Source of the DNA: PSLL01 sp964389705
GTDB taxonomy: Bacteria > Desulfobacterota_D > UBA1144 > Nemesobacterales > CSP1-2
Assembly (NCBI GenBank): GCA_964389705.1
Contig: CAYMEO010000065.1
Coordinates: 1 to 15,735, forward strand
Reading direction: 5' to 3'
DNA: 15,735 bases
A model generated the notes under the pieces. The model was not told the DNA's origin, did not search any database, and was given only the letters and a program-made list of their open reading frames with translations. Made by a program: the position numbers and the translations under genes. Of this stretch, positions 1 through 7,329 are shown in pieces (the first letter of the stretch is position 1; the number at the start of each line of letters is the position of its first letter).

Positions 1-30
1 CACTTTGGAAGTGTAAAGCTCCTAGATTTT

Positions 31-59
31 TTGACACTCATTTGCCACTCGTATAAACT
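31..59 (+). promoter_or_regulatory. probable gyrA promoter
   Basis: A perfect -35 hexamer TTGACA lies at 31-36. The -10 is either TATAAA at 52-57 (15-nt spacer) or TAAACT at 54-59 (17-nt spacer). A short hairpin (CACTT-tgg-AAGTG, 1-13) and a T-rich stretch (27-32) lie just upstream and could be the tail of a preceding transcription unit, but that is not certain. Confidence 0.55.
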
Positions 60-84
60 TTATGGGTCTTTCTCTATAGATATT

Positions 85-92
85 AGGAGGAG
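85..92 (+). promoter_or_regulatory. gyrA ribosome binding site
   Basis: AGGAGGAG lies 9-11 nt before the ATG at 102. It is a strong Shine-Dalgarno sequence and fixes the gyrA start. Confidence 0.8.
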
Positions 93-101
93 TGTATTTA
101 G

Positions 102-2531
102 ATGGCAACTGCTTCACAGATAGTGCCCGTAAATATTGAAGATGAGATGAAAGAATCCTATCTCAGCTACTCAATGAGCGTTATAATCGGGCGCGCACTT
201 CCCGACGTAAGGGATGGATTAAAACCCGTCCACAGACGTATTCTCTACGGTATGTATGAGTTGGGGAATGAATGGAATAAGCCGTACAAAAAGTCAGCAA
301 GGATTGTCGGGGATGTTATGGGTAAATATCATCCCCATGGGGATGCAGCAATATACGATACGCTCGTGAGAATGGCTCAGGATTTTTCGATGCGATACCC
401 GCTTGTAGACGGTCAGGGCAATTTCGGCTCTATTGACGGAGACCCCCCGGCTGCTATGCGATACACTGAGGTAAGACTTGCTAGGATCGCAAGTGAGATG
501 CTGGATGATATAGACAAAGAAACTGTGGATTTCCTTCCCAACTACGATGGAAGTGCTGTTGAACCCGTGGTTCTTCCGGCAAGAATTCCCAATCTCCTCT
601 TAAATGGCGCCTCCGGAATCGCGGTTGGTATGTCAACAAACATCCCGCCGCATAATTTAAGAGAGCTCGTAGATGCCGTAATTGCTCAGATTAAAAAGCC
701 CGACATCTCACTGAGTCAGCTTATGAAATATATCCCTGGCCCGGACTTTCCCACAGGCGGGTTTATTTGTGGACGAGAGGCGATAAAAGAGGCTTATGCT
801 ACGGGTCGTGGGATTATCAAGGTCAGGGCTAAGGCGAAGATTGAAAGACAAAAGAAGAATGATAGGGAGAGTATTACAATTACGGAGATTCCTTACCAGG
901 TCAATAAATCAAAGCTAATTGAGCGCATCGCAGACCTCGTAAAAGAGGGGAAGATTGAAGGTATTTCAGACATACGCGATGAGTCAGATAGAGAAGGGAT
1001 AAGAATCGTTATAGAACTAAAACGAGGTGAGAATCCGGAGGTCATACTGAATCAGCTATATAAGCATACTCCAATGGATACGTCTTTTGGAATTATAATG
1101 CTTGGACTTGTGAGGAATCAGCCAAGAATTCTCTCTCTCAAGGAGTTGATAGCCCAGTTTATAGAGCACAGAAAAGAGATTGTAACCAAAAGAACCGAGT
1201 TTGAGCTTCGCAGGGCCGAAGAGAGGCTTCACATATTGGAGGGCCTCAAGATTGCAATTGATAATCTCGATCGGGTGATTTCATTGATTCGAAACTCTGC
1301 GAGCCCCGCTGAGGCAAAAGAAGGGTTGATTTCTAAGTTCTCTCTATCAGACATGCAGGCTCAGGCGATCCTAGATATGCGTCTCCAGAGGCTCACCGCA
1401 CTTGAAAGAGAGAAGGTTATTGAGGAGAGGGATGGGCTAATTAAAACGATTAGGCACCTGCGAGATGTTCTAGAAAAGGAGGAGCTCCTTTTCGATATTA
1501 TTGTCAACGAGCTGGAGGATATTAAAAACCGATACGGCGATGAGAGAAGAACAGAGATTATTGATAATGTCGAAGAGATCTCATTAGAGGACCTCATCGC
1601 CGATGAGGATATGGTTGTTACCGTTACCCATGAGGGTTATATAAAGAATACCCCCCTTAGTGTTTATAGGAGCCAGAGAAGAGGCGGAAAGGGCAAAACG
1701 GGGATGAGCACGAAGGATACGGATTTTGTGGAGACTATATTTGTCGCCTCTACACACAGCTACGTCCTGTTTTTTACGAATCTAGGACGGTGCTATTGGC
1801 TAAAGGTCCATGAGATTCCTGAGGCCGGTCCTACGGGAAAAGGAAAGGCTGTGGTAAACCTTCTTAACCTTGCCCAAGATGAAAAGATTGCTGCAGTCCT
1901 TCCTGTGCGTGAGTTTAAAGACAACAAGTTTGTCATTATGGCTACGAAAAATGGTATGGTGAAAAAGACAGAGCTTATGGCATATTCAAACCCGCGTGTA
2001 GGCGGCATAATAGCCGTGAATGTACGCGATGGCGATGAACTTATCGGTGCTGAGATTACGGGTGGAAACAATGAAATCCTCCTTACGACCCGGTTCGGTC
2101 AGGCCATTAGGTTTAATGAAGAGGAAGTGAGAGAAACCGGAAGAGGGGCAACGGGCGTTATAGGGATTAGACTTGAGGACAATGACGAGGTTGTCAGCCT
2201 TGAGGTAATTGAGAACCAGAATGCTCAGATTCTCACTGTTACTGAAATGGGTTATGGAAAGAGAACTCCAGTTTCTGAATATAGACTTACGGCGCGTGGA
2301 GGCAAGGGGGTTATTACGATTAAGACCACGGGGAAAAATGGTCGTGTGGTAGGTGCCTTCCAAGTGACAGATGATATGCAGGTCATACTCATTACGACTC
2401 ATGGGAAAATAATTCGAATGGAGGCTTCGGAGATTAACGTCTACGGAAGAGGCACACAGGGTCTTAGACTCATTGATCTTGAACCGGAGGAAAGGGTTGC
2501 TGCTGTGGCGAAGGTTATTGATAGGGATTAG
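102..2531 (+). CDS. gyrA: DNA gyrase subunit A
   Basis: GyrA is the DNA breakage-reunion subunit of gyrase, the type IIA topoisomerase that introduces negative supercoils using ATP hydrolysed by GyrB. The 809-aa protein is near the short end of the family. Visible landmarks are the N-terminal GRALPDVRDGLKPVHRR segment (residues 30-46), the catalytic Arg120-Tyr121 pair in AAMRYTEVRL, and the GyrA box QRRGGKG at 525-531. The GyrA box, in the C-terminal DNA-wrapping beta-pinwheel, argues for GyrA over ParC. In the quinolone-resistance region (YHPHGDAAIYD) the position equivalent to E. coli Ser83 is Ala82, while Asp87 is kept as Asp86. The C-terminus lacks a long acidic tail. The last 35 nt overlap the start of the downstream lipoprotein gene, so the two are probably co-transcribed. 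Identity is certain. Confidence 0.98.
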   Translation: MATASQIVPVNIEDEMKESYLSYSMSVIIGRALPDVRDGLKPVHRRILYGMYELGNEWNKPYKKSARIVGDVMGKYHPHGDAAIYDTLVRMAQDFSMRYPLVDGQGNFGSIDGDPPAAMRYTEVRLARIASEMLDDIDKETVDFLPNYDGSAVEPVVLPARIPNLLLNGASGIAVGMSTNIPPHNLRELVDAVIAQIKKPDISLSQLMKYIPGPDFPTGGFICGREAIKEAYATGRGIIKVRAKAKIERQKKNDRESITITEIPYQVNKSKLIERIADLVKEGKIEGISDIRDESDREGIRIVIELKRGENPEVILNQLYKHTPMDTSFGIIMLGLVRNQPRILSLKELIAQFIEHRKEIVTKRTEFELRRAEERLHILEGLKIAIDNLDRVISLIRNSASPAEAKEGLISKFSLSDMQAQAILDMRLQRLTALEREKVIEERDGLIKTIRHLRDVLEKEELLFDIIVNELEDIKNRYGDERRTEIIDNVEEISLEDLIADEDMVVTVTHEGYIKNTPLSVYRSQRRGGKGKTGMSTKDTDFVETIFVASTHSYVLFFTNLGRCYWLKVHEIPEAGPTGKGKAVVNLLNLAQDEKIAAVLPVREFKDNKFVIMATKNGMVKKTELMAYSNPRVGGIIAVNVRDGDELIGAEITGGNNEILLTTRFGQAIRFNEEEVRETGRGATGVIGIRLEDNDEVVSLEVIENQNAQILTVTEMGYGKRTPVSEYRLTARGGKGVITIKTTGKNGRVVGAFQVTDDMQVILITTHGKIIRMEASEINVYGRGTQGLRLIDLEPEERVAAVAKVIDRD

Positions 2532-3294
2532 GTTTATAATTCCCTTTGTTCTGATACTTGCATGTTCCTCTCAAGATTCCGGTTCGCTTTTTAATGACGG
2601 ACAGAAGCTATGGCAGGAAGGTGAGTATGAAAAGGCTGCTCATAAGTTTGAAAAATCCATTGAGTTAGACTCAAAGGGTCCACTTGTACCGGAAGCACTC
2701 TTCATGGTAGGTACAATTTATTACAACCTGGATAAATATAACAAGGCCATTAAGGCTTATGAGAGGCTAAGGGCGGATTTCCCAGAGGACAAGAACATAC
2801 CACGTGTGAGTGAAAATCTAGGAAAGATGTATATGGACCTCAAAAAATATGAAAGGGCTATCCCGCTTTTTGAGGAGCTTCTATCTAGGTTTCCACTCTA
2901 CGACAGAAGGAATCAGGTAAGACTCTTCCTTGCCGAGAGTTACCTTAAATCTGGAAGAGTACAGGAGGCAAAGAACACATATAGAGGGCTTTTAAATTCC
3001 GTCTTTCGTGCCCAAGCGCTTTTTGCACTTGCCACGATTTATCAATCCGAGGGGAATTGTGAAGAGGCTGTGGGCTTATTTGAAGGGGTTTCAAAAGATA
3101 GTCCGTATTATTTAGATGCCAAGCTCTCGGAGGCTGATTGCCTCGAGGAGGATAAAAAAGTTGATGAGGCAATACGCGTTTTAACAGATCTCACGGCTGA
3201 AGCTCCTCAGTACAAGTCACTGATAGAGCTCCAAATTAACCGTATAAAGCAGAAACATTCAGGAGTCTCTATAGATACGGAAGAAAAGAAATAA
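2497..3294 (+). CDS. TPR-repeat outer-membrane lipoprotein
   Basis: A predicted 265-aa lipoprotein built of tetratricopeptide repeats. I choose the TTG at 2497 because GGAGG (2486-2490) sits 6 nt before it, inside the gyrA coding sequence; the frame is open from an earlier TTG at 2473. The start gives a basic n-region (LLWRRLLIGIR), a hydrophobic stretch and a lipobox ending LILAC, followed by SSQDSG. No Asp follows the Cys directly, which is compatible with outer-membrane sorting. About five to six TPRs follow, with typical A-x(n)-Y/F-x-A spacing, for example GEYEKAAHKFEKSIEL and KKYERAIPLFEELL. The repeats resemble BamD and YbgF/CpoB proteins, but I cannot assign it to either. The probable role is a periplasm-facing scaffold for an envelope complex. 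The 35-nt overlap with gyrA implies translational coupling. Confidence 0.85.
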   Translation: MLLWRRLLIGIRFIIPFVLILACSSQDSGSLFNDGQKLWQEGEYEKAAHKFEKSIELDSKGPLVPEALFMVGTIYYNLDKYNKAIKAYERLRADFPEDKNIPRVSENLGKMYMDLKKYERAIPLFEELLSRFPLYDRRNQVRLFLAESYLKSGRVQEAKNTYRGLLNSVFRAQALFALATIYQSEGNCEEAVGLFEGVSKDSPYYLDAKLSEADCLEEDKKVDEAIRVLTDLTAEAPQYKSLIELQINRIKQKHSGVSIDTEEKK

Positions 3295-3368
3295 TCCTGT
3301 GGAATTGAAGTCTTGGTTTTATTGCTTCATTGTTGTGGCCAAATTAATTTCAAATCTTTGGGTAGATC

Positions 3369-3863
3369 ATGATTCGAGAAATAGAAAACGTCTTTGCCAA
3401 ATTGCAGGGATATAGATGCTTTGGCTGCGATCCGACAAATGATTTGGGACTCAAGATAAGGCTATTTGCCGATGACGAAAAGGAAGAGATCTTTACGATG
3501 ATAAAGCCTGAAGACCGTCTGTCGGGTTTCCCTGGTATTCTTCACGGTGGGATTCAGTGTGTTTTAATTGATGAGGTAGCGTTCTGGACAATGTTCGATA
3601 GAATAAAGAAAATAGGGGTTACTGTAAGGGTTGAAATGGAGTTTTTAAATACAGTCAGAACCTCATCTCCTATAGAGGTCAGGGGCAAAATAGATAAGAT
3701 TGAAGGAAGAGATGTTTTCATTAATGTAGACATATTAAATGACAGGAATGGGATTTGTACTCGCGGTAGGGTCGTTTATCATATTGCTAAAAAAGAGACT
3801 GTATTTAAGATATTGGGAAAGGAAAGATTCACCAGCGGATTTTTGAGATACTTAGAGGACTAG
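3369..3863 (+). CDS. PaaI-like hotdog-fold thioesterase
   Basis: A 164-aa single hotdog domain, normal for the PaaI/4HBT acyl-CoA thioesterase group. The hallmark is PGILHGGIQCVLIDEVAF (about residues 55-72): the HGG loop before the long central helix, with Asp68-Glu69 as candidate catalytic acids. The N-terminus carries a C-F-G-C-D-P-x-N motif (Cys17, Cys20) and LGLKIRLF, which is common in the PaaI subgroup whose members often begin with a CxxC-type loop. Expected activity is hydrolysis of an acyl- or aryl-CoA thioester in the cytoplasm; the substrate cannot be read from sequence. The ATG at 3369 has only a weak Shine-Dalgarno. A GST gene follows after 2 nt, so the two are co-translated. 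The upstream gap (3295-3368) shows no terminator. Confidence 0.85.
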   Translation: MIREIENVFAKLQGYRCFGCDPTNDLGLKIRLFADDEKEEIFTMIKPEDRLSGFPGILHGGIQCVLIDEVAFWTMFDRIKKIGVTVRVEMEFLNTVRTSSPIEVRGKIDKIEGRDVFINVDILNDRNGICTRGRVVYHIAKKETVFKILGKERFTSGFLRYLED

Positions 3864-3865
3864 AA

Positions 3866-4468
3866 ATGATTAAACTCTACGACCATATAATGTCAGGAAA
3901 TTGCTACAAAGTTAGACTTGCCCTCAGTCAGCTTGGAATAAGATATGAAAAAGTAAACGTGGATATTTTTAAAGGAGAGCAGAGTAGACCAGAATTTGTG
4001 TTGCTCAATCCAAACAAGAAGATACCTGTTCTCGTTGATGGAGATTGTGTTCTATGGGAATCGAATGCAATACTTCTTTATCTCGGAAGGAAATTTGCCC
4101 CAAACCATCTTTATTCAGAAGACCCAAGGATTTTTGGTCTGATCTCTCAGTGGTTATTCTTCGGAAAGACAACGATTGATCCCAGCCTTGCGAGGGCACG
4201 TTTTATAACTAGGTTTGTCCCAAAAGAAAGCCAGGATAAGAGGGAACTTACCACCCTTCGTGAGGCAGGTAGGGCTGCACTCCAGATTTTAGATGATTAT
4301 CTCAATAAGAATGATTTCCTGGCTGGCTCTTATTCAATAGCCGACATAGGTTGTTATGCCTATGTGCACATCGCCGAAGAAGGTGGAATTGGCCTCTCTC
4401 TGTTTCCCGCCGTTAAGGATTGGTGCGACCGAATCCGTTCTCAGCCAGGATATGTGTCTATGTATTAA
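3866..4468 (+). CDS. glutathione S-transferase family protein
   Basis: A 200-aa soluble GST, the usual length. The N-terminal thioredoxin-like domain has YDHIMSGNCYKVRLAL, with Ser10 and Cys13 as the candidate catalytic pair seen in bacterial GSTs. It also has the cis-proline loop KIPVL (Pro54) and the Glu65-Ser66 pair that contacts the gamma-glutamyl group of glutathione. The C-terminal helical domain has the folding N-cap box SIAD (157-160). It should conjugate or otherwise use glutathione on an electrophile; GSH-dependent dehalogenase or isomerase roles are possible. The start lies 2 nt after the thioesterase stop, with GAGGA just upstream inside that gene. The pairing of thioesterase and GST suggests catabolism or detoxification of a CoA-linked or electrophilic compound, which is inference. 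Confidence 0.93.
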   Translation: MIKLYDHIMSGNCYKVRLALSQLGIRYEKVNVDIFKGEQSRPEFVLLNPNKKIPVLVDGDCVLWESNAILLYLGRKFAPNHLYSEDPRIFGLISQWLFFGKTTIDPSLARARFITRFVPKESQDKRELTTLREAGRAALQILDDYLNKNDFLAGSYSIADIGCYAYVHIAEEGGIGLSLFPAVKDWCDRIRSQPGYVSMY

Positions 4469-4665
4469 CCATAATGGACTTAGAAAATAAGGGCTCTGGG
4501 AAAGCGATCTGGTGTGAATCGTGGATATAGGTAAACCCCTGAATCCATGATATTCTTTCTTGCTCAGCCCGTTGAGGCTAAAGATTTAGAATGGCTGAGT
4601 GCAGTGGAGGGCAAAGGTGGGTTGTACTTACTAAAGTTTCTTGTTCTGTATTGCCTTTCTTTATA
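4469..4665. other. convergent intergenic region
   Basis: This 197-nt stretch lies between the convergent GST and MEMO genes. I see no coding potential and no clear rho-independent terminator. One weak hairpin is present: CTCAGCC at 4563-4569 against GGCTGAG at 4593-4599, a 7-bp stem with a 23-nt loop and no T-run. Confidence 0.5.
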
Positions 4666-5892
4666 CTATGAATAGAACCCTACACTTGCAAAGCTGACAA
4701 CCGAACCCGTATCCGGCTCAAGAGCTTGGTCATAGTCCAGGATTTTCCCCCGCTCTGCTTCTATTGTAGAGAGAAGGGCATAAATCGGAGAAAGACCACA
4801 GATTTTTCTTTTGTCTTTTTCCTCCTCTATGGATTTAAAGAATCCTTCGGCGTTAATCTGCTCTGTAAATGAAAGGCTCATCAAATCCCTTTGTTTTATC
4901 CATCTGAGCGTGGACTCCGTTACAGGTTCCAGATCCCCGAATTTTAGTCCGACATGAGCCATATCTGCCCCGGCGATGATTAGGGCCTTATTCCCAAAAC
5001 CAGCAATAATCCCTTTGATTGCGCTAAGAAAAGCTGAAACTCTGTTGTCCTCTTTTGGTGAATTGCCATTTTGTATCATCTTAATGAATGAGTTACAGAG
5101 GATTGGCACTATCTTGAAATTTTTCTTCTCTCTAAAGAGGTACTGAAGAAAAACTATCTGAAATTCGATTGAATGCTCTTGTCGGTGAAAGATTTCTCCT
5201 TCAAAGGTATCCCAGCTGCAACTGCTTGCAAGTTTTTCTACAACTTCGGTATCGGTTTGGGCTTCACCTAAGGGTGTCTTGAAATTCTTTCTAGTAAGGA
5301 TGAATGGATTTTCTATGTCTGCATAATGCGAGGTTCCAAAAATAATAAAAACATCCGCATTGCATTTGTTTATTAATTCTCTGTATGCGAGGGCATAGGA
5401 ACGCCCACCGCGTCTAAAATCTATGTGAGGAGAGATTATTCCTCTTATTTTTCCAAAGTCGGATTTGACTGGATGAGATTGTTCGACTTCTCTAAAGTAG
5501 CCATCAAGCCAGCTTTTAAGCTCACTTGCCTCAAGTGGGTATGAAAGCCCGGCGTGACTGGATTCTCTTACCATAGAATTTTTGAACTCTAATTCGAGAT
5601 TCTTTTTGAAGCTCCTGTATCTTTCACTGTCAAGCATCAAAGCCTCGTCTAACTGGTTGATTAGCCTTTCAATTTCATCTCGGAATATGAGGTTTCCAAA
5701 CTGTTTCATGAACTTTTCTTGAATGTCGAGTATAGAGTGTTTACCATTAAAAAGGCTTATTATAAAAAGGGCTTCGGATGAGACAAAAACCATTTTGCCG
5801 CTTAAATTCTGCGGATCTCTCAGGCAAATAAGCTTTTGTTTCTGAACCTCTACGGGAAAGGCCTCAACATATCTCAGCTTTGGGTAATCCAT
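4666..5892 (-). CDS. MEMO1 family protein (AmmeMemoRadiSam protein B) with N-terminal extension
   Basis: A 408-aa protein. Residues from about 149 to the end form a MEMO1/AmmeMemoRadiSam-B domain, related to class III extradiol dioxygenases. Metal-site and active-site candidates are His156 in SPHIDFRRGG, His189 in GTSHY, His240 in EHSIEFQ, Asp310 and His313 in GADMAHVG, and Cys365 in CGLSPIYALL. The first ~100 residues are an added domain: beta-rich, then helical (SSEALFIISLFNGKHSILDI), resembling PqqD-like or winged-helix peptide-binding modules. That resemblance is inference. Family knowledge: in many bacteria MEMO co-occurs with an AMMECR1 protein and a radical SAM enzyme, but neither is in this window. 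The exact reaction of bacterial MEMO is not something I can state. Composition is the most AT-rich in the window. No strong Shine-Dalgarno precedes the ATG. Confidence 0.88.
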   Translation of the reverse strand: MDYPKLRYVEAFPVEVQKQKLICLRDPQNLSGKMVFVSSEALFIISLFNGKHSILDIQEKFMKQFGNLIFRDEIERLINQLDEALMLDSERYRSFKKNLELEFKNSMVRESSHAGLSYPLEASELKSWLDGYFREVEQSHPVKSDFGKIRGIISPHIDFRRGGRSYALAYRELINKCNADVFIIFGTSHYADIENPFILTRKNFKTPLGEAQTDTEVVEKLASSCSWDTFEGEIFHRQEHSIEFQIVFLQYLFREKKNFKIVPILCNSFIKMIQNGNSPKEDNRVSAFLSAIKGIIAGFGNKALIIAGADMAHVGLKFGDLEPVTESTLRWIKQRDLMSLSFTEQINAEGFFKSIEEEKDKRKICGLSPIYALLSTIEAERGKILDYDQALEPDTGSVVSFASVGFYS

Positions 5893-5960
5893 GAGATTTA
5901 ATTTTACCTATTTAGAAAAATTCTAGAAAGAGGGTTACAGATTGAAACACATACAACAGA

Positions 5961-6587
5961 TTAAATCTTCGTTCTATAAAGTTGATACCGTCTGTAATGT
6001 GCTGCCACTTTAATTCGGTTGCCGCATGTATTCATACTGCACCAGCGACGAGCGTGGTTCTTACTTACATCATAAAAATAGAGCACGCAGTTAGGGTTTT
6101 CACATTTCTTGATTAGAGAGAAATCGCTATGACAAAGAAGGTCGCCTGCCGACTCTGCAATTGGGGTAATTAGCTGAATCGGTTCATTTAATTCTAAATG
6201 AAATTGCCTTTTGACTCCTTCCTTCACTCGAACCAATTGAGTGTATCCGACTCGATTCCTAAGTAGATAGTTGATTTCATCTATTGCAGATTGCCCAAAC
6301 GATTTCCCATTGGCAATTCTTTCAACCGTATCTCTTAAGACTGCTCGAAACTTCCGCGCCATCTCAAGCGTGCGCTCTCCTTGGGAATTGCTACCCCATC
6401 TTCTGAGAGCTGCCCTTGCCTGGGCTAAATCGAGAACTCCAGCCTCTGCCAGCCAATCTACTAAATCGGAGAAATCTCCAATCAGATCCACAAGGCTGCC
6501 CCTTTGAATTACCTGTGTGTTAATAAAATCCAGACATCTATGATTGCCGACAAAAATGAATTTTGATCCGGATAATCCCTTTGGCAT
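5961..6587 (-). CDS. CGNR zinc-finger (ABATE-domain) transcriptional regulator
   Basis: A 208-aa protein with the two hallmarks of the ABATE/CGNR family. The N-terminal ABATE region begins FVGNHRCLDFINTQV. The C-terminal CGNR zinc finger has Cys162 and Cys167 (C-x4-C), then Cys183 and Cys188 in WCSMNTCGNR, ending in the basic helix KVAAHYRR. These proteins are annotated as putative stress-induced DNA-binding regulators; their ligands are generally unknown. The start is fixed by AAGGAG (6598-6593 on the minus strand) 5 nt before the ATG. The gene is divergent from a VOC gene across a region holding its own promoter and three similar dyads, so autoregulation and control of the VOC/PNPOx pair is the natural inference. 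GC is higher than in the MEMO gene beside it. Confidence 0.92.
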   Translation of the reverse strand: MPKGLSGSKFIFVGNHRCLDFINTQVIQRGSLVDLIGDFSDLVDWLAEAGVLDLAQARAALRRWGSNSQGERTLEMARKFRAVLRDTVERIANGKSFGQSAIDEINYLLRNRVGYTQLVRVKEGVKRQFHLELNEPIQLITPIAESAGDLLCHSDFSLIKKCENPNCVLYFYDVSKNHARRWCSMNTCGNRIKVAAHYRRYQLYRTKI

Positions 6588-6620
6588 AGAATCTCCTTTT
6601 TTTCAATCGCCGATAAATCT

Positions 6621-6648
6621 ATTATAACTATCAAAATTATATTGACAA
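6621..6648 (-). promoter_or_regulatory. promoter of the CGNR regulator
   Basis: On the minus strand the -35 is TTGTCA (6648-6643) and the -10 is a perfect TATAAT (6626-6621), with a 16-nt spacer. The ATG follows about 33 nt further on. The -35 is interleaved with the -35 of the oppositely directed promoter, and dyad 1 fills the spacer. Confidence 0.7.
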
Positions 6649-6652
6649 GTTA
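6625..6652. promoter_or_regulatory. dyad 1, candidate CGNR operator
   Basis: TAACTATC (6625-6632) faces GACAAGTTA (6644-6652), separated by 11 nt. It overlaps both promoters: the spacer and -35 of the regulator, and the -35 of the VOC gene. The half-site is TAAC..TC / GA..GTTA. Confidence 0.5.
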
Positions 6653-6670
6653 GAAGTAGTCTGATATATA
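6642..6670 (+). promoter_or_regulatory. promoter of the VOC/PNPOx-like unit
   Basis: TTGACA (6642-6647), a 17-nt spacer and TATATA (6665-6670) make a near-consensus sigma70-type promoter. The predicted transcript start is near 6677, inside dyad 2. That is the position expected for a repressor operator. The 5' leader would be about 138 nt and would include dyad 3. Confidence 0.7.
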
Positions 6671-6701
6671 CTAACGGTCGTAAATTAGTTTGACAGGTTA
6701 G
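6671..6701. promoter_or_regulatory. dyad 2, candidate CGNR operator
   Basis: CTAACGGTC (6671-6679) faces GACAGGTTAG (6692-6701), separated by 12 nt. It has the same half-site as dyads 1 and 3 and covers the predicted start of the VOC transcript. Confidence 0.5.
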
Positions 6702-6764
6702 AATACATATAAAGCTAAAATGCTGATTATTGAATCCTTTTGATAAAAAAGTGCATCTAATCTG

Positions 6765-6793
6765 TAACTATCAAAGAGCTAATACGATAGTTA
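6765..6793. promoter_or_regulatory. dyad 3, candidate CGNR operator
   Basis: TAACTATC (6765-6772) and GATAGTTA (6786-6793) form a perfect 8-bp inverted repeat with a 13-nt gap, ending 9 nt before the Shine-Dalgarno of the VOC gene. Centres of dyads 1, 2 and 3 are roughly 47 and 93 nt apart. Confidence 0.55.
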
Positions 6794-6814
6794 GTCAAAA
6801 AGAGGAGGTTTCAA

Positions 6815-7282
6815 ATGATGAGTACGGAAACACAGATTCAAACGGTACAGATAGGTCACGTTGGCCTGAACGTAAGCGACCTCAATCGCTCAAAGAGGTT
6901 TTACCAGGAAGTTTTTGGTTTCCATGTGATGGGCGAATCACAACGGGAAAATCGCCGATTCGCCTTTCTGGGGGATGGGCAAAAGCTGGTCTTGACACTT
7001 TGGGAGCAGAGTGAAGGCCGCTTTGAAAAGCACCGGCCGGGATTGCACCATCTGGCGTTTCAAGTCGCCACGGTTGAACAGTTGGAGGAGGCTGAGCGGA
7101 GGCTGCAGACGCTCAATGTACACTTCCACTATGAGGGTATTGTCCGTCAGGCCGAAGGTCTGGAATCTGTGGGTTTGTTTTTTGAAGACCCAGACGGCAC
7201 CCGGTTGGAGATCTATAGCCCGATGGGTGGGGCTGATCATCTGGTTCCGGTTCCCGGTGCACCATCTTGTGGATTCTTTTAA
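6815..7282 (+). CDS. VOC-family (glyoxalase/dioxygenase-fold) protein
   Basis: A 155-aa vicinal-oxygen-chelate protein made of two beta-alpha-beta-beta-beta modules. Module 1 opens with IGHVGLNVSDLNRSKRFYQEVFGF (metal-ligand candidate His15). Module 2 opens with GLHHLAFQV (His78/His79) and closes with FFEDPDGTRLEIYSP (Glu132). This His/His/Glu set fits a metal-dependent enzyme such as a glyoxalase-like lyase, ring-cleavage dioxygenase or thiol-conjugating resistance protein; the substrate cannot be assigned. AGGAGG (6803-6808) lies 6 nt before the ATG at 6815; a second ATG follows directly. It heads a unit with the PNPOx-like gene 47 nt downstream and is divergent from the CGNR regulator. GC is near 55% in a sampled line, far above the MEMO gene, which hints at transfer. 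Confidence 0.9.
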   Translation: MMSTETQIQTVQIGHVGLNVSDLNRSKRFYQEVFGFHVMGESQRENRRFAFLGDGQKLVLTLWEQSEGRFEKHRPGLHHLAFQVATVEQLEEAERRLQTLNVHFHYEGIVRQAEGLESVGLFFEDPDGTRLEIYSPMGGADHLVPVPGAPSCGFF

Positions 7283-7329
7283 GGCTTAGTCTTGAGATTA
7301 GTAATGGAGTTGGGAATAGGGAGTGGGCT

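Noticed and set aside
2..16. Tail of an upstream gene (frame reading T-L-E-V-stop), possibly gyrB
   Set aside because: Only four codons are visible, too few to support any identity.
1986..2402. 138-aa open frame on the minus strand inside gyrA
   Set aside because: Antisense shadow of the certain gyrA coding sequence, with no family motif and no Shine-Dalgarno. The same applies to the other antisense frames in gyrA, mdtA and the permease.
4562..4600. Hairpin as a bidirectional terminator between GST and MEMO
   Set aside because: The stem is only 7 bp with a 23-nt loop and no T-run on either strand.
6690..6721. Second promoter for the VOC gene (TTGACA 6690-6695 with TAAAAT 6716-6721)
   Set aside because: The spacer is 20 nt, outside the normal range; the TTGACA here is better explained as part of dyad 2.
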